From Calycina herbarum (Eukaryota; Ascomycota; Leotiomycetes; Helotiales; Pezizellaceae): 64,000 nucleotides of DNA. The first letter of the stretch is position 1; the number at the start of each line of letters is the position of its first letter. The stretch covers positions 124,001 through 188,000 of the forward strand of contig LLEY01000097.1 of the NCBI GenBank assembly GCA_001414485.1. Reading direction: 5' to 3'. A program made the position numbers and the translations under genes. Below the pieces are notes generated by a model that saw only the letters and a program-made list of their open reading frames with translations, did not search any database and was not told the origin of the DNA. Shown piece by piece: positions 42,529 through 54,486 of this stretch.

Positions 42529-44379
42529 ACGTGTTTCATAAGCGAGTCGCCTATACAAGCGAGTCGCCTACTTTTTCAACCTAGTGTTATTATAATACAA
42601 AATACTCAACACTATACAAAGTTATTATTACTATAGAAGCTATCTAGTATTCTTTAGAACTTTCGCTATCTTCTACATCTAATATTTCTGCCTAACAAGT
42701 ACGAGAATTATGTCCAGTTTTACTATAACAGCTACAGTGCCTGTCTACGCGAACTCTCTTCCTAGACTCTTCACCTTGTTTCTAGCTACTATTTCCTTAG
42801 ATATAATTAAATTAGCTACGTCGCCTACTATTAATATCTCTTAACTCTTAATATACTTCCTCTTACGACTTTTACGCTTAGTTATAACCTTAGTTATTAT
42901 ACGAAGACTAGTAATTTCCTTATATATTAATACTATATTATATATCACCTTAGTTAAGCCTTTTTCGAGTTAATTAAGAGACTAAATAATAGAACTAGAT
43001 AACGAGTCTTGATGTCTTTGAATCTAATCTCGAATAAGCGTTAATTAAGCTATTATTTCATATACGTTACTTAGTATTTTAAGTGTTTATAGAGTATCTT
43101 CTAGTATTATTAGTATTAGTATACAAAGCCTTAAATTAAGCTTTAATAACACAGCTTCTAGGTTATATAGGACTAGCCTAGCCTCTTTAAAACTCGCGTA
43201 GATGTTATCCTTTATAAATGCTTTATAAAAAGCTGCTTTAAATACTAGAAGAAAGGTTTCTTTAGTAATATAATTAATATAATTCCGTGCTAAGCCTAAT
43301 ATCTCAGCTCTATACGCTCGCTTTAACAGCGAGAAGCAGACTATATTAAGCGGCTATAGTAGGTGTAATAAGTATAGAGGTATATAGAGAGTAATAATAT
43401 TTAAGTCTTTATAGAGTTACTAGAATTCAAGTAAGTTATAGCTTTTATAACTATTAATAATTAATAAACGATATCCTCCTATACTTTATATCTTTATATA
43501 CTTGTTAAAATGCTTTAACTATATAACTCTAAGCTTATTATTTATCTAGCCGTTATTGCTAACCTTAATTACTTAATCGTATAGTATATATATATCTTAG
43601 TACTAGGTAGAAATAAGTACTTTACCCGCGAATATAATAAATAGTAGGATTACCTATCCTATTACGTTAACTCTCTAAATAACTATAACCTACTCGCGAT
43701 TACCTAGCTAAACTTGCTTTCGCTTTCTATACGTTTCTAAGCTTATAATAATAAGTTAAGACGAAATAACTCCTATTATAAAGCTACTTTCGTTAAAGTT
43801 ATAAATATCCTTATCTTAAATACTATATTTCTCTTTAATAGACTATATAAGTGTAAACTATAGGCTAATAACTCGCGGATCCTTAGTTAAAGCTCGCTAA
43901 CGATTATATAAACGACTTTATCGAGTTTTAAGCTTAAGTATACGTTTTATAAAGTTATCTAGCTAGTTTCTATCTATAGGCTTTCCGTCGCGTTCTCTTA
44001 ATAGATTATTAGCTATATCTTATACTATATCTCTTATAGACGAAAACCCTCGTAAATCTAACTCTAATATATATCTAACTATTACCTCCTTCTCTAGCTT
44101 TATAAGCTTTTTCGAATTAGGCTAGCAATCGCGTCGTAAGGGCTTTCTAGCGCGTCGATTAGGGAAAGTCTTTTAAGGAATATAGTAAATCTTTATAGTA
44201 CTTCGTTTAGTTAATAACGCGTTATTTTCAAGTTCTTAGGTTACTAAAATAATATTAGCTTCTTAAGAAGGTAATTAAACGTTGTAGTATTAAGCTATTA
44301 TAATTTAAAGGTAGTATATAGTATACGACAAGGAAAGTAGGCGACCCGCTTATATAGGCGACTCGCTTGTGAAACACGT
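42529..44379 (-). mobile_element. Fot1/pogo-type Tc1-mariner transposon, RIP-degraded
   Basis: 1,851 bp with ~45-bp inverted repeats starting ACGTGTTTCA and containing GCGAGTCGCCTA twice, flanked by TA (42527-42528, 44380-44381). The whole inside is AT-rich. The minus-strand reading frame is a broken transposase (next entry). Confidence 0.82.
42620..44300 (-). pseudogene. Fot1/pogo-like transposase (RIP-degraded)
   Basis: The minus-strand translation around 44110-43740 shows the CENP-B type HTH and start of the DDE domain: LDLRGFSSIRDIVxDIANNL, LLRERDGKPIDRNxLDNFIK, LKTR-SRLYNR-RALTKDP, then DKDIYNFNESSFIIGVISS, the first catalytic Asp region (YNFDETGF in the family; here Asp has become Asn). 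Further catalytic residues lie in broken sequence towards 43000. It has many stops at Trp/Gln codons and is dead. Confidence 0.75.
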
Positions 44380-44381
44380 TA

Positions 44382-44783
44382 TCTAGATTACTTAAAAGGA
44401 TATTAAGCTATAGCTATTAGTATATATAGCCTATATAGTAGGACGTAGTTTATAGCCACGTTCTATACTCTAAGTATTCGCCGCGATATTCTAACCCCCG
44501 CTAAGTCGCATCGCTTTAACCGAGTCACACAGCCCTTAGAAGGGTCGGGGGATCGGTTAAATCCGCATGTAGATTCGGTGTCCGTTTTTGACACAGCGCA
44601 GCTGACGCCCGACGTGGTTACACGAGAACTAGGCCAAGGCACGGGAATTACGGGGCGATGCTTACCCCCCGCCCCAGCAAAAGAAACCTACGGCAAGGAT
44701 AATCAGTCCATGCCCAACCTCATTTCAAACCCAACTCTCTTCCGGCCTTTCAACATGCATTTTTCACAAAGTAAGCCAGCGTT
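44382..44783. other. Region between the Fot1 element and the dehalogenase gene
   Basis: The first ~80 bases are AT-rich like the foldback sequence left of the Fot1 element. From about 44450 the composition becomes normal. The open frame 44578-44850 is not a recognisable protein and overlaps the first exon of the next gene. It presumably holds that gene's promoter. Confidence 0.5.
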
Positions 44784-45693
44784 ATGTCAGTCCCAATCCG
44801 GCCGAAGGCTCTTTTATTTGATGTATTTATCCAATATTCTACTTCGTTGAGTGACGAAACTGACTGTGTTTCTCCAGGTCTTTGGCACAGCGGTTAATTG
44901 GCGATTAACGGTTACCGAGACCCTTCAAACCCACGCCAAAGCTGCTGTCTCCGGCTCGTCTTGCTCGTTCTCGTCTCCATTCCGGGAACGTGCTGTAAAC
45001 ACCAACTGGCCTGACTTTGCTGAAGCCTGGAGAACAACATATGTCAAACTTACGCGGGGCATTGATCAACCTCCTTCCGACTCCAACGGGAGTACCAAAG
45101 CGGTCTACAAAACGGTCGATCAGCACTACCGTGAATCTCTGGTCGTACTGCTACTGCAATATGAGCTCCAAGATTTATGGCCGGCAAATGAACTGGACGA
45201 GATCAGTAAGGTATGGCACTATTTAGTGGCCTGGCCAAACTCACCAGCGGGTCTGAGTGCGCTCAATGGTTTGGGATTTCAAACTTGCACTTTATCCAAC
45301 GGAAATATCTCGTTGCTTGAAGATATGTCCAAGTTCGCTAATCTCCCCTGGATTCATGTCTTCTCCTCAGAGCACTTTGGTGCTTACAAACCATCGAAGG
45401 AAGTTTATCTTGGGGCGGTGGAGAAGTTGGGTTTGCGGCCAGAGGAGTGTACCATGGTGGCATCTCATCTCACGGATCTGTGGCATGCAAGAAAGTATGG
45501 TCTGAAGACAATATATGTTGAACGTGAGCAAGAAGAGGGTTGGAACGATGAACGTGTAGCCAAGGCGAAGCAAGACCAATGGGTTGATATCTGGGTGACC
45601 TTGGGTGATGGCGCTGAAGAGAAAAAGGGTTTCTTAGAGTTAGCAAGAGTTCTAGCGTGCAATGCTGAGGCAACTTCTTCGACTAAGTTATGA
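44784..45693 (+). CDS. Haloacid dehalogenase, type II (HAD superfamily)
   Basis: Two exons, 44784-44822 (13 codons) and 44878-45693, joined by a 55-nt intron (donor GTATTT, acceptor CTCCAG); predicted 284 aa. The intron falls right behind the catalytic aspartate: LLFD / VFGTAVNW gives the HAD motif I (Asp13 nucleophile, DxFGT). Motif II is TLSNGN, motif III Lys is in AYKPSKEVYLGAVEKLGL, and motif IV is MVASHLTDLWHARKYGLKT with the acidic residue replaced by HLTD. The family hydrolyses 2-haloacids to 2-hydroxyacids, but fungal members may act on other substrates. The start was chosen because it gives the normal HAD N-terminus. The short C-terminal tail is not conserved. Confidence 0.85.
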
Positions 45694-46190
45694 AGGAGTC
45701 AAACAGCTGGGTCCCATCAAGAATAAAATACTAGTTTCCTATTGGATAGCTGTCACATGATAAGCTTTAGCAACATGCTAGGGGTGAGATACTAGCTCAT
45801 GCAACAACCCCCCTTACTATTTCACGGTTTCTCGATATGTTGGGCTGGGTATATGGAGGTAGGCGGTGTCTTTGTCGCTTGCAGAGTCTTGCAAGTAACT
45901 GGAATAGTTTAACCATGTAACGGCAAAGTCATGTGATATGATAAATAATATTGAGTTTCATATATCAGTAAGAGACAAACGGCTTTTATGAAATGAAAGG
46001 AGTTAGAAAAGGCAAGTCCCTCTAGAGCTGTCTTTTTGAAGATTTTCACTGCTGATATTTAGATAACAGATTATTATTAACCGACGGAATTATACAGGAG
46101 ATTTGGTCTTATTGATAGAGACAGTTTTATCGAGGTTGATGCGGGTTTAGCTGTTACTCTTCTGCCAAAACTCGACGCTATGGAAACGTC
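45694..46190. other. Intergenic region between convergent genes
   Basis: 497 bp between the 3' ends of the dehalogenase and the sedolisin gene. No gene or repeat is seen. It should hold both 3' UTRs. Confidence 0.6.
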
Positions 46191-48432
46191 TTAAGCCAAG
46201 CTCAAGAACAACTTCAACATAGCAGGATAATTAGGAGTTCCAAGTCCAGTAACAGGATCCCAACCAGCCGAAGCAGAGAATCCTTTGGTTCCACACCCAG
46301 CGTTCGTACCAACAGTTATATCGTGAAGAACACCCGGGTTAGCATACTACAAAAGATTAGTCCTTGTTCCCCACACAATTTCAAGAAGATCAAAACTCAC
46401 CAAGGTCGGATTCACAAACCCAATAGGCGTCTTGCCCACCGCAATCCGTTCATCGTTAATCCTCGTAAGAATAGCCGCAAAAGCTGGACTACTAGCACTA
46501 GTCCCACCAATCAATCCCTCACTCCCCGCCGAGAAGATAACAACATTATCCCCAACAGCAGCAACATCGGGATAGGCTCTCCCAGCAGAATTATACACAC
46601 CCCCCCCGGTACCGATGGCAGTGCTGTTAACGGTTTGATAGGCGACGTAGCTTGGTTTGTGGTTGGTGAGGTAGCCTGAGACGGCGCTGGCTTGGTAGGA
46701 GGGGATTTCGTAGATGTTGCTGAATCCTCCGCCGGATGGGAATCGGGTTACGGCTACCTCGGCGTCGGTGGCTACATTTGCTCCTGTTGGAAGAACGGTT
46801 CCGCCGACTGCTGTAATGTACGGGCAAGTGGCTGGGAAATCAGGGGAGAAGACCTTGCCTGTGTGATTGTTAGTTAGTTTTTGGACAGTTGAGTTGGAAG
46901 TTGATTTGAAAACATACCAGAAGTTCCAAGACATCCTTGTCCCTCAACACCGGAATCTCCAGATGCAACTAAGACAGAAACACCTTGAAGACCGAGTTTC
47001 ATGAACTCGGTACATTGTCGTCTTTGGTAAGCAACTGGTAAACTGGCTTCATCACCTCCGTATGAGATTGAAATGACATTGGTCTGTCAATAATTAGCAA
47101 TGATCCCAAAGAAAGAGGGTAGAAAAACTTACTGGTGTGTATTTCCCGCATTGAAGAGCACCCTTGTAAGCACCAGTTTGGGTGGAAGGATTTGGATACG
47201 CAGGATCCAAAGGATCAACAGTGCTGCAATAAGAGCCATCAAGAGCATCAAGGAAGGTGTTGAGGAAACCTTCAAAGACGTAGTTGTTCTCGTAAACTGG
47301 GTCATCGGTCTGGAAGAGAACTGCCTTTTGAGGATAAATGATTGGGTAGGCAATTTGGAAATCCAAGTTGGATTCTGCTCCAGCAGCGCTGACAGCAACT
47401 GGTGCAACAGCTCCATCGATGGCATCGAGTGTGGGTGCGGTGCCCTTGGGGATGTTGCTATATTTGTAAGCAAATGATTGTAATATTTCTTGGATAAACC
47501 TACGTGGAGTATTTTGCAAAGAACGAGTTGAGATCGGCTTGGGAGTAGACGTCACCTAGGTCCTCGAAGATACCGAGAGCATTTGATGCAGCTGACAAAG
47601 TTGGTGTGGTGATGTTGTACATTTGCTTGATGCATGCTGGAGTCATGATGGAATCACAACCAGTTGCTAGTGTAGTGAAATCGGAAAATGGTCTGAAATC
47701 CGGAGGAAGCAATGCACTATCCCCAGTAACTCCGAAAATACGTTTATCAACTCTGGAAGCATCATTGCGTCTACGCTGGGGTGCGTGAAGCTTAACTCCA
47801 GGGGTGATGTAGTCAATGTGCTCTTGAATATGAGATGGAACGTGATATCTGTTTTGAAATTAGCGATTCGAAAATTGAACTGAAATGATTTGAACCTACT
47901 GATCACAAGCAATAGTGCTCTTTCCGTTCTCGGCATGTTCGTAAACATGGTACTCAGTCTGTAACAAGGACTCAAGCTCAGAGGTAGCAGCGTCGAATTG
48001 CATCCACTGTTTGTTGGTGGATTGAGAAATAGAATCAGCTGGGATACCAGAGTCCACAAGCCAGGAGATGATGGCATCGGTGGTTGATTGGTGCGGAGCG
48101 AAGAGTTCAGCTACTTCTTCAGCGGTGTAGTGTTTTCCGTATCTTGGAGAGTCATGCGCAGAGCTAGATATACTTTTGTTAGGACGAAATTCGATATCCA
48201 AGAATTTGGTGAACGCTTACACTGCCATCAAGAGATCGTGACCATTCTCGAGATTTCTCTGGGTCATACCAATTCGGACAGGGAGTTTGGTCGAAGCATC
48301 AAGTCTATCACGCTTGATCCACACATGAGAAGTAACTTCCCGCTTCTCGTGAACATTATGGGTTGCTGGGAAAGGAACCGCAGCAACCGAGAGGGCGAGA
48401 GCACCGAAGAGGGAGAGTTGTGTGAAGTGCAT
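46191..48432 (-). CDS. Secreted tripeptidyl-peptidase (sedolisin, S53 family)
   Basis: Seven exons on the minus strand: 48432-48221, 48163-47900, 47848-47504, 47457-47133, 47083-46918, 46858-46401, 46346-46191; the phases all fit and give 641 aa. A signal peptide (MHFTQLSLFGALALSVAAVP) is followed by the pro-kumamolisin activation domain (YGKHYTAEEVAELFAPHQST) and, after RRRNDASRVDKR, the mature protease. The catalytic residues Glu302 and Asp306 stand in ESNLD, the oxyanion Asp425 in SGDSG, and nucleophile Ser558 in GGTSASSP. The calcium site lies in DITVGTNAGCG and GWDPVTGLGTP at the end. Such enzymes remove tripeptides from protein N-termini at acid pH outside the cell. All introns are 46-60 nt. 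Intact. Confidence 0.92.
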
Positions 48433-51258
48433 GATGGAAATGACAAGACCAAAGGTGCCTGGTTTAGAAGCATACTAAGGGAGGAATATGGAGGACTTTA
48501 TAAGATGAGTAGAAGCTAGCTCCGCATGCACAACTGGGATGAGAATTATGTGATATGGGTATTAGTTGGGACTGGCCGCTTCGTAGTTTCCCTGATAAGA
48601 CGCACTGAAAAGTATGGAGAATTTCCATAGATTGACAAGCATCAAGCAACCTTCATTAGCCGCCCTTTGGGAGATTGCACCATAGTTAATGAATATTCTG
48701 GATCAACACCTGCCAAGAGAAGACTTCATAGGAGGAAAGACAACAACGACATGCCGCATTCAGGTGCAACTGAAAATTGACCGCGACAAGGTGCCCGTGT
48801 ATGGGGGATATACAAGGTCTCGAGTGGAGACCTTGTACTGTAGTAGCTTGCCACTTCTCCACGCCGAACTCCTAGTCGCGGTTCCTCTGCGATACGACAT
48901 ACATCAACAAGCATTACCCACACCTTTAACAGAGGTTGACCAACCATGAAGAGAATTCTGACAAGGATGGGAGCACCACTTCATCGCCGAACCTGCACGA
49001 GTATCTCTTGGTGATGCTTGTATGTGTGACTGAAAGCTTATCAGCACTATTTGCACGCAATGGTGGGTTACGGCCGTCCCAAACACTCCAGAATACGGCT
49101 CGGGAGGCTTGGAGAAAGCTTGCTCATGTCTCCCCGATGCAATGTGATTGAGAGAAGGGGAAACTGAGTCCTCAAGTGGCGGATAGAAGCTTTTCTAGCC
49201 TTTTAAATCCCTTTCTATACGCTCTCGTTTGCATGGGTAAAACAGGGTTGATATCTAATAGTAGTTCATGACACGAAGTAGCCATTGACCCCTTTTCCAC
49301 CCCAGTGCGAGGTTGCTTCATGATCAAGTGACTGTATAGACACACGAACGAACAAATCGAGGTTGATTTCATACTCGCACAGCTATCTTATCAACGCGTG
49401 AGCACTTGCTCGAAAGATGTTGAAGATGGTCTTCGTAAATCGATCTGATCGGAGAAGAGGCGGGGAAAGAATGCGCAATACTGTAACGTTCAGGCACGGA
49501 CTAATAATGAAGCAATAAAATGATGCTATTGGCCAGGAATGAGCAAACGAACTCCCAATCCACAATCGACTGCCGGTACCTCAGTATGGCTGTACCTGTT
49601 TTTGAAATCCAAAGACCTTCCTCATCGGGAAAAATAAGCCGCAGGAGTGGATTGCCCCATGACCAGATTCAAAGCGATCCTTGAGGAAGATTAGCTGTTC
49701 CCGAGTGACAACTCTTCCCGCAGCGATATCGAGTTGCTTCTTTGGTACGATCGACAGAGAAAGCTCTCGGATGCTGCCATTGGACCTGAGGGAGTCGGAA
49801 TAACTGCATGTCTAACTTAGGACCACGGATTTGTGCTTTGTTCTCGAGACTCTGACCTTGCAAGATATATTTAAAGCCCTCGAGAATTAAGCAGAACTGT
49901 TCTCCAAGAAAGCTCTTCCTTGACGAACGGGACTTCCGAGGGCAGAGGGCAGAGGGCAGTTCGACGTTCTTCCTCTGGGAGGCAGCCGTGACTGGAGTTC
50001 CTGCCCGGCATTGGAGGGAATGTGGAGGCCGTCCCTTCCTTTCAACCTTTGACGCGACGGGATTCATAGGAGACAGGACTGAAGTCGCTCCTTCCCTCCG
50101 TACGTACGCTCGCGATGAGCAATTCCAAAGTGCCCAGACAAGACCCGAGACAACTGCAACTGGTCATGGTAGAAAGAAAAACCTCGCAAGGAAAGCGCGT
50201 TGCGGGGTAGAATCTTCGGCCCGGACTCCGTTCCGCTCTCGAAGTCGTTCCGAAGCGACTCCTTGGGAAAGACCGACCTCCAATCTGGTTTTGTAGTAGC
50301 GAAGCAACCATATGGGTGCGTTCCCAAACCCCCCATCAAAATAACAAAAGATCCCTCAAGGCTCATCGCAGTAACGATATCTAAGCAAAGAACTACGACG
50401 CACGAAATATTTGCCAGGATTATGCCGTCACAGGTTGAAACCATCACCAATTGCCAACGAACTCCAACACATTTCGATTCATTGATTGTAGTGCCCTCAA
50501 CAGCGAGCCAGACAACCCAAAAGGCCTAATGTATCAGGTGGTGAGGGTATGATCTTACCTTTTAATTACCTTCTGTCAGTTTTCATAACTTCAAGTCGTC
50601 TGTTTTGTTAATAGAACATCGAATAAGCTAACTGTGTAATAGTGAAGCGAAGTGCGGAACTTTGTGCACGAATCTAAATAGCAGTATAGCAGTGCATAAC
50701 GGTACCATTGACGCAGCTGGCAAGACAGGACCAATTACGAACGTCGTTCATGCAACCAATCACATCTGACGAACAGGTACATATTTGAGTTTGTTGATGA
50801 TACAATTTTGTTGCCGGTAGAAGCATTGAAATGAAGAACGAGTACAATTGAAAAGGTTTTCTGGATCAGATGGTGATAATGAATACGGGCCTTTTGTTGC
50901 ACATCGCGCCTTTCGCATTGCTCCAAATATTATAATAATGATTTTAGGAACTTGAGAGATCAGACGAAATAAACACGGAGTGAATATCGTCGGAAAGCGG
51001 TTTTGTTGCACATCGCATTGCGGAAATTGTCCCAGATATTTTGAGTTGATGAATAGAGATCAGATGAAGCTTGGATTTTTTTATATATCGATGTTTGGTG
51101 AAGGATGAAGAAAGGGACCAGATAGTTGAAAGTTCCAGGGGTATGTTCCCCGCCCCGCTTCTTAGTCAGGTGATATGACCCAACCCCCTTATTATCACCA
51201 AAACACAAACACAACCCTCATGTATATACGTTAATTGTAGGTATAGCTAACATTCAAA
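48433..51258. other. Gene-poor region with unassigned ORFs
   Basis: About 2.8 kb upstream of the sedolisin gene. It has several 60-130 codon ORFs on both strands (for example 49669-50067 minus, 50200-50529 plus), none with a motif I recognise. A GGGCAGA triple repeat is present near 49935-49960, and a degenerate tandem repeat at 50800-51085. The sedolisin promoter should be in the first few hundred bases. Confidence 0.5.
50800..51085. repeat. Degenerate tandem repeat, three units of ~85-110 bp
   Basis: Units share TTTTGTTGC(ACATCGC) near 50806, 50893 and 51001, and GATCAGA(T/C)G(G/A) near 50866, 50960 and 51059. The last two units match best. No coding content. Confidence 0.5.
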
Positions 51259-52051
51259 ATGAGACTCATGTATCCACCGTTACCGACCCGCGGTCGATCA
51301 GCAGCGTCGGTCCTGCCGGGACGCTTCATACTCTCCACGAATATGCGTGTGCTCGACAACTCCAAGTCCAGAAGATGGACATCCGGGCATAATCCAGAAA
51401 ACAATGAATTAGCCGCGGGGCTGAGCCTTCTCTGTCAGAAAACCCCATTTCTTGTGCTTCCGGGGGACTCCAGGTCTACGTTCGATCGAACAAGAACGGA
51501 AAACTACTCGTTCACGGGTCACTCGCTGAAGAAATAATCACCACCGTACTCGCTTCCAAATGCGACTAGTATCGTCTCCTCATCAATGTTGCGGAATACC
51601 TTCAAATCTCAAATAGACCAGTTCATTAATTTGTGGTCTTCGGGCTAAATAATTTTGTTTTCATGGGTCCGTTCCTTCAAAACGACCAAATTCGAGGCCC
51701 ACACCTTGATATTTAGAATCAGGAAGCCGAGCGACTCCCTTGGGAATGTTCTAGATTCCTCTTCTTTTCCACACAACACCATTGCGGTCGTTGGAGCCGC
51801 TTGTCGTCTCCCTAGAGGCGGCAATCTGGACGAGCTGTGGTATCTGCTGGCCAACGGAGTCGACTGTCATTAAAAAGTTAAAGAAGAAAGATTCGACATC
51901 CAAGGAAGTTTCCGTGCGACCTAGAGTGGTTCCTTTACTACAAAACGAAAGTTTGATAAGAATTTCCTTAATAATGTGGAGAGATTCGATCAAGTCTTGT
52001 GGCATTCGTCATTCTTGGAGTTGCAGGGTGTGGATCATATTCATGATTTGA
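51259..52051 (+). pseudogene. Relic of a non-reducing polyketide synthase (SAT end to KS start)
   Basis: Pieces in different forward frames line up with one NR-PKS. LSLLCQKTPFLVLPGDSRST and YSFTGHSL (51420-51530) fit the C-terminal SAT domain; IITTVLASKCDWYRLLINV and EYLQISNRPVH (about 51535-51630) fit the next SAT block; FVFMGPFLQNDQI fits the linker; IAVVGAACRLPRGGNLDELW (51782-51840) is the start of the ketosynthase domain, followed by KVKEERFDIQGSFR-like sequence. At least three frameshifts or stops separate them, and the KS active site and all later domains are missing. It is a remnant of a secondary-metabolism gene. Confidence 0.7.
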
Positions 52052-53298
52052 TGTTGAGACCTGGGAGTGAGGGGTGGGAGAAGGAGGTTAGACCCGGGTA
52101 TCGGTTTTTGTTTGATGTTTGGGGGTGTGAGTATGACGCTTAGTTTCTTCCGAGTAACTTCTCGTGTTAATATATATAACAAGCATTGCTCTGCGTAAGC
52201 CCTCTTTTAAATTAGTTCAATAAATCTTAAGTAGCCATTCAAGCGGATTTAGGTATCTAAGGAGGTTACTTTCAAAAAATATGGTGGTTACAGGGCAGTA
52301 CGCTATGAGATCCTGCAAAGTGCCTTAAAGTGCCCTGAAGGATTTTGATTCTGTAACCAACCTGTTAAATATGCTGAAGCTACATGGGCAAGGCATCGGT
52401 GCCCTAATTTACAGGGAGGTCCACTAAGATACAGTACTCGCGCGGCTACATAGTGCTATACCTGGATATTACAGCGGAATGTCTTGTAGTCTCACGTCCT
52501 CCGTACTATCTAAACATCGCTTTATCTCCTTAGCTAATTATTTCAGTACTTTTTACAAAGAAGTTAGTCTAGTAATGTCAATCGTTGAATTCATTTATTT
52601 GAGGAAGCTAGGATATTAATATTAATAAATTATATTTCTGGAAATTTCTCATATAACTTTTGCTAAACATTATTCTCTGAGAAGTTTGGAGTAATTGTAG
52701 AGGTTTAGTCTCGAAAGCGTGGAAAGAATTAGTCAATTCTATACTTGGTGAAGCAAACGCACTGTCTATCTACATTATAGCTCCTGGGGATGTAGACGTT
52801 TGATTCAGTTTTCTTATGATATTTTAAAGTGGTCTATTGATATCAAGTCTAGAAAGAGATGCTCACAGTGATTTTTAGCGACCTGAGATAGTCGTAGCTT
52901 AGTATGTTAGCATAGGTACTAAATAGAGATGGGAGACTCAACACTTCTATCATTGAGTCTAATGCAAGAGATGATAAATCGACTATATTTCCAGGACAGA
53001 TACATTCTCCTCTTGAGTAGGAGAAACGACCAACGTCATTCCTTAATTGAACTGCACACTTCCAAACTACCTCACGATCAACCGAGCTCGGGCTTATTGA
53101 TTATTCATTCGACCAAATTATCTACTATTCTCCGCTCCGGCGGACTTACAATGTTGATTATGATTATTTCGGAGATATTATTTTACTTCGGAGATATTGT
53201 TTTATTTCTAAGCGACATCAACATCTATATAGTAGGCAAGAGCTTCTTTCACAATAGCACAATAGCACATTCGCCTGACTTCTCTTATACTTCTAATC
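52052..53298. other. Intergenic region upstream of the SDR gene
   Basis: No supported gene. The peptide LMLRPGSEGWEKEVRPGYRF can be read at 52051-52112 and looks protein-like, but I cannot assign it. An ORF at 52929-53345 overlaps the SDR start in another frame and has no motif. Confidence 0.5.
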
Positions 53299-54101
53299 AT
53301 GCCCGGCACCTCTCCTGTCATTCTTATCCTCGGCGCAGGGCCTAATATTGGCCAGGCAGTTGCTCGAACCTTTGCACTGAAAGGCTACAAGGTTGCTCTC
53401 GCTGCCCGATCACTGAAAGAGGCAGACAGCACAGACACTCAACTAAATATTACAACTGACTTCGCCAACCCTGACGATGTTGTTCGTGCTTTTACAAGAG
53501 TAAGAAAGGTGTTTGGTATCCCAAGTGTTGTCGTTTACAATGGTAAGTCTCGACAACGAAGGCGAATAAATGTCTGCTAAGGGTTCGCAGCATCTGCCTA
53601 TACACCCTCTCCTCCTAACGACCCCTTCGCCATCCCACTAGATGCTTTTAACCGAGATATGACGATCAACACTACCAGTGTTTTTGTTGCTGCGCAACAA
53701 GCAGTCCTTGGTTTCGCGGAGCTTCCTACCCACCCACATGCAGCAAAGTCGTTCTTCTTCACAGGGAATATCTTGAACGTCGCACTCCTCCCGTCGTTTA
53801 TGGATGCGGGTACGGGCAAGTCAGCTTCCGCACATATGATGATGGCTGCAGCCGCAGCATACAAAGACCGAGGATTCAAGCATGCCACCCCCCTGAATAC
53901 TTTAGTAGAGGACTAACAGTTTGTAGGTTCTATTATGTCGACCAACGGAAGGCGGACGGCACAGCTATTTTCAAGGTCGACGGAGAGGCACATGGGAAAC
54001 TTTTCTGGGAGCTCGCAGAGGCGAAGACGCAGGGCCCGTGGTTGCAGACATTCGTTAAGGACGTGGGATACAAGAACTTTGACAGCCCATATCGATCATA
54101 G
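53299..54101 (+). CDS. Short-chain dehydrogenase/reductase-like protein with a GC-AG intron
   Basis: Exons 53299-53542, 53591-53879, 53927-54101; predicted 235 aa. The first intron is GTAAGT...GCAG. The second has donor AA|GCATGC and acceptor TTTGTAG with a CTAAC branch site: only this gives the continuous GFK-FYYVDQRKADGTAIFK, so it is a GC-AG intron. The Rossmann fold starts with ILGAGPNIGQAVA (NAD(P)-binding Gly motif, residues ~10-22), and NTTSVFVAAQQA is the helix after the usual Asn. The normal YxxxK catalytic pair is not seen: the place reads GKSASAHMMMAAAAAYK, as I recall for this fungal subfamily. The substrate is unknown. The end QGPWLQTFVKDVGY is typical of the subfamily. Confidence 0.82.
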
Positions 54102-54486
54102 TTGCTTTCTGGGTTCATTGTCTGGAATTAGCTTGATATCCTGTAATTTTGATAAATGCATGATACTGTGATTTGGTTTTAATGAGCACAATTCAAACTC
54201 ACAAGAGTCAAGAGTCAAGATAGTCAATCGGAATTTTCTGCTATTTGTAACCGCCCAAAGTTTTAGATAAATAAGTTAACTTGTCTTAATTGTTATATAC
54301 AATCAAGGATAGTAGATAGAGATTTAGGAAGCAATGCTCAAGAAATATAATTTACTTCATTCGATCGGACTTACGTTGTTCCGTAACAGGGGTTCAAGTC
54401 TAAGGCGGAAAACTTTACACGAAAGTCGCGACTTGGAACGCGTCTCACCAAACAAAAATCCAACAACACCAAGTAAAATCAACGTC
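54102..54486. promoter_or_regulatory. Intergenic, presumed RPA32 promoter
   Basis: 385 bp between the SDR stop and the RPA32 start. No distinct motif was found and no gene. Confidence 0.5.

Noticed and set aside
44578..44850. 90-codon ORF ahead of the dehalogenase
   Set aside because: It reads the dehalogenase first exon in another frame and runs into its intron.
46323..48519. Plus-strand ORFs across the sedolisin gene
   Set aside because: Antisense shadows of the seven-exon protease, whose catalytic residues and splice phases are consistent.
49669..50529. Cluster of 60-130 codon ORFs upstream of the sedolisin gene
   Set aside because: ORFs on both strands overlap, show no domain, and codon use does not single one out.
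52929..53345. 138-codon ORF overlapping the SDR start
   Set aside because: No recognisable sequence; the overlapping SDR start has a clear Rossmann motif.
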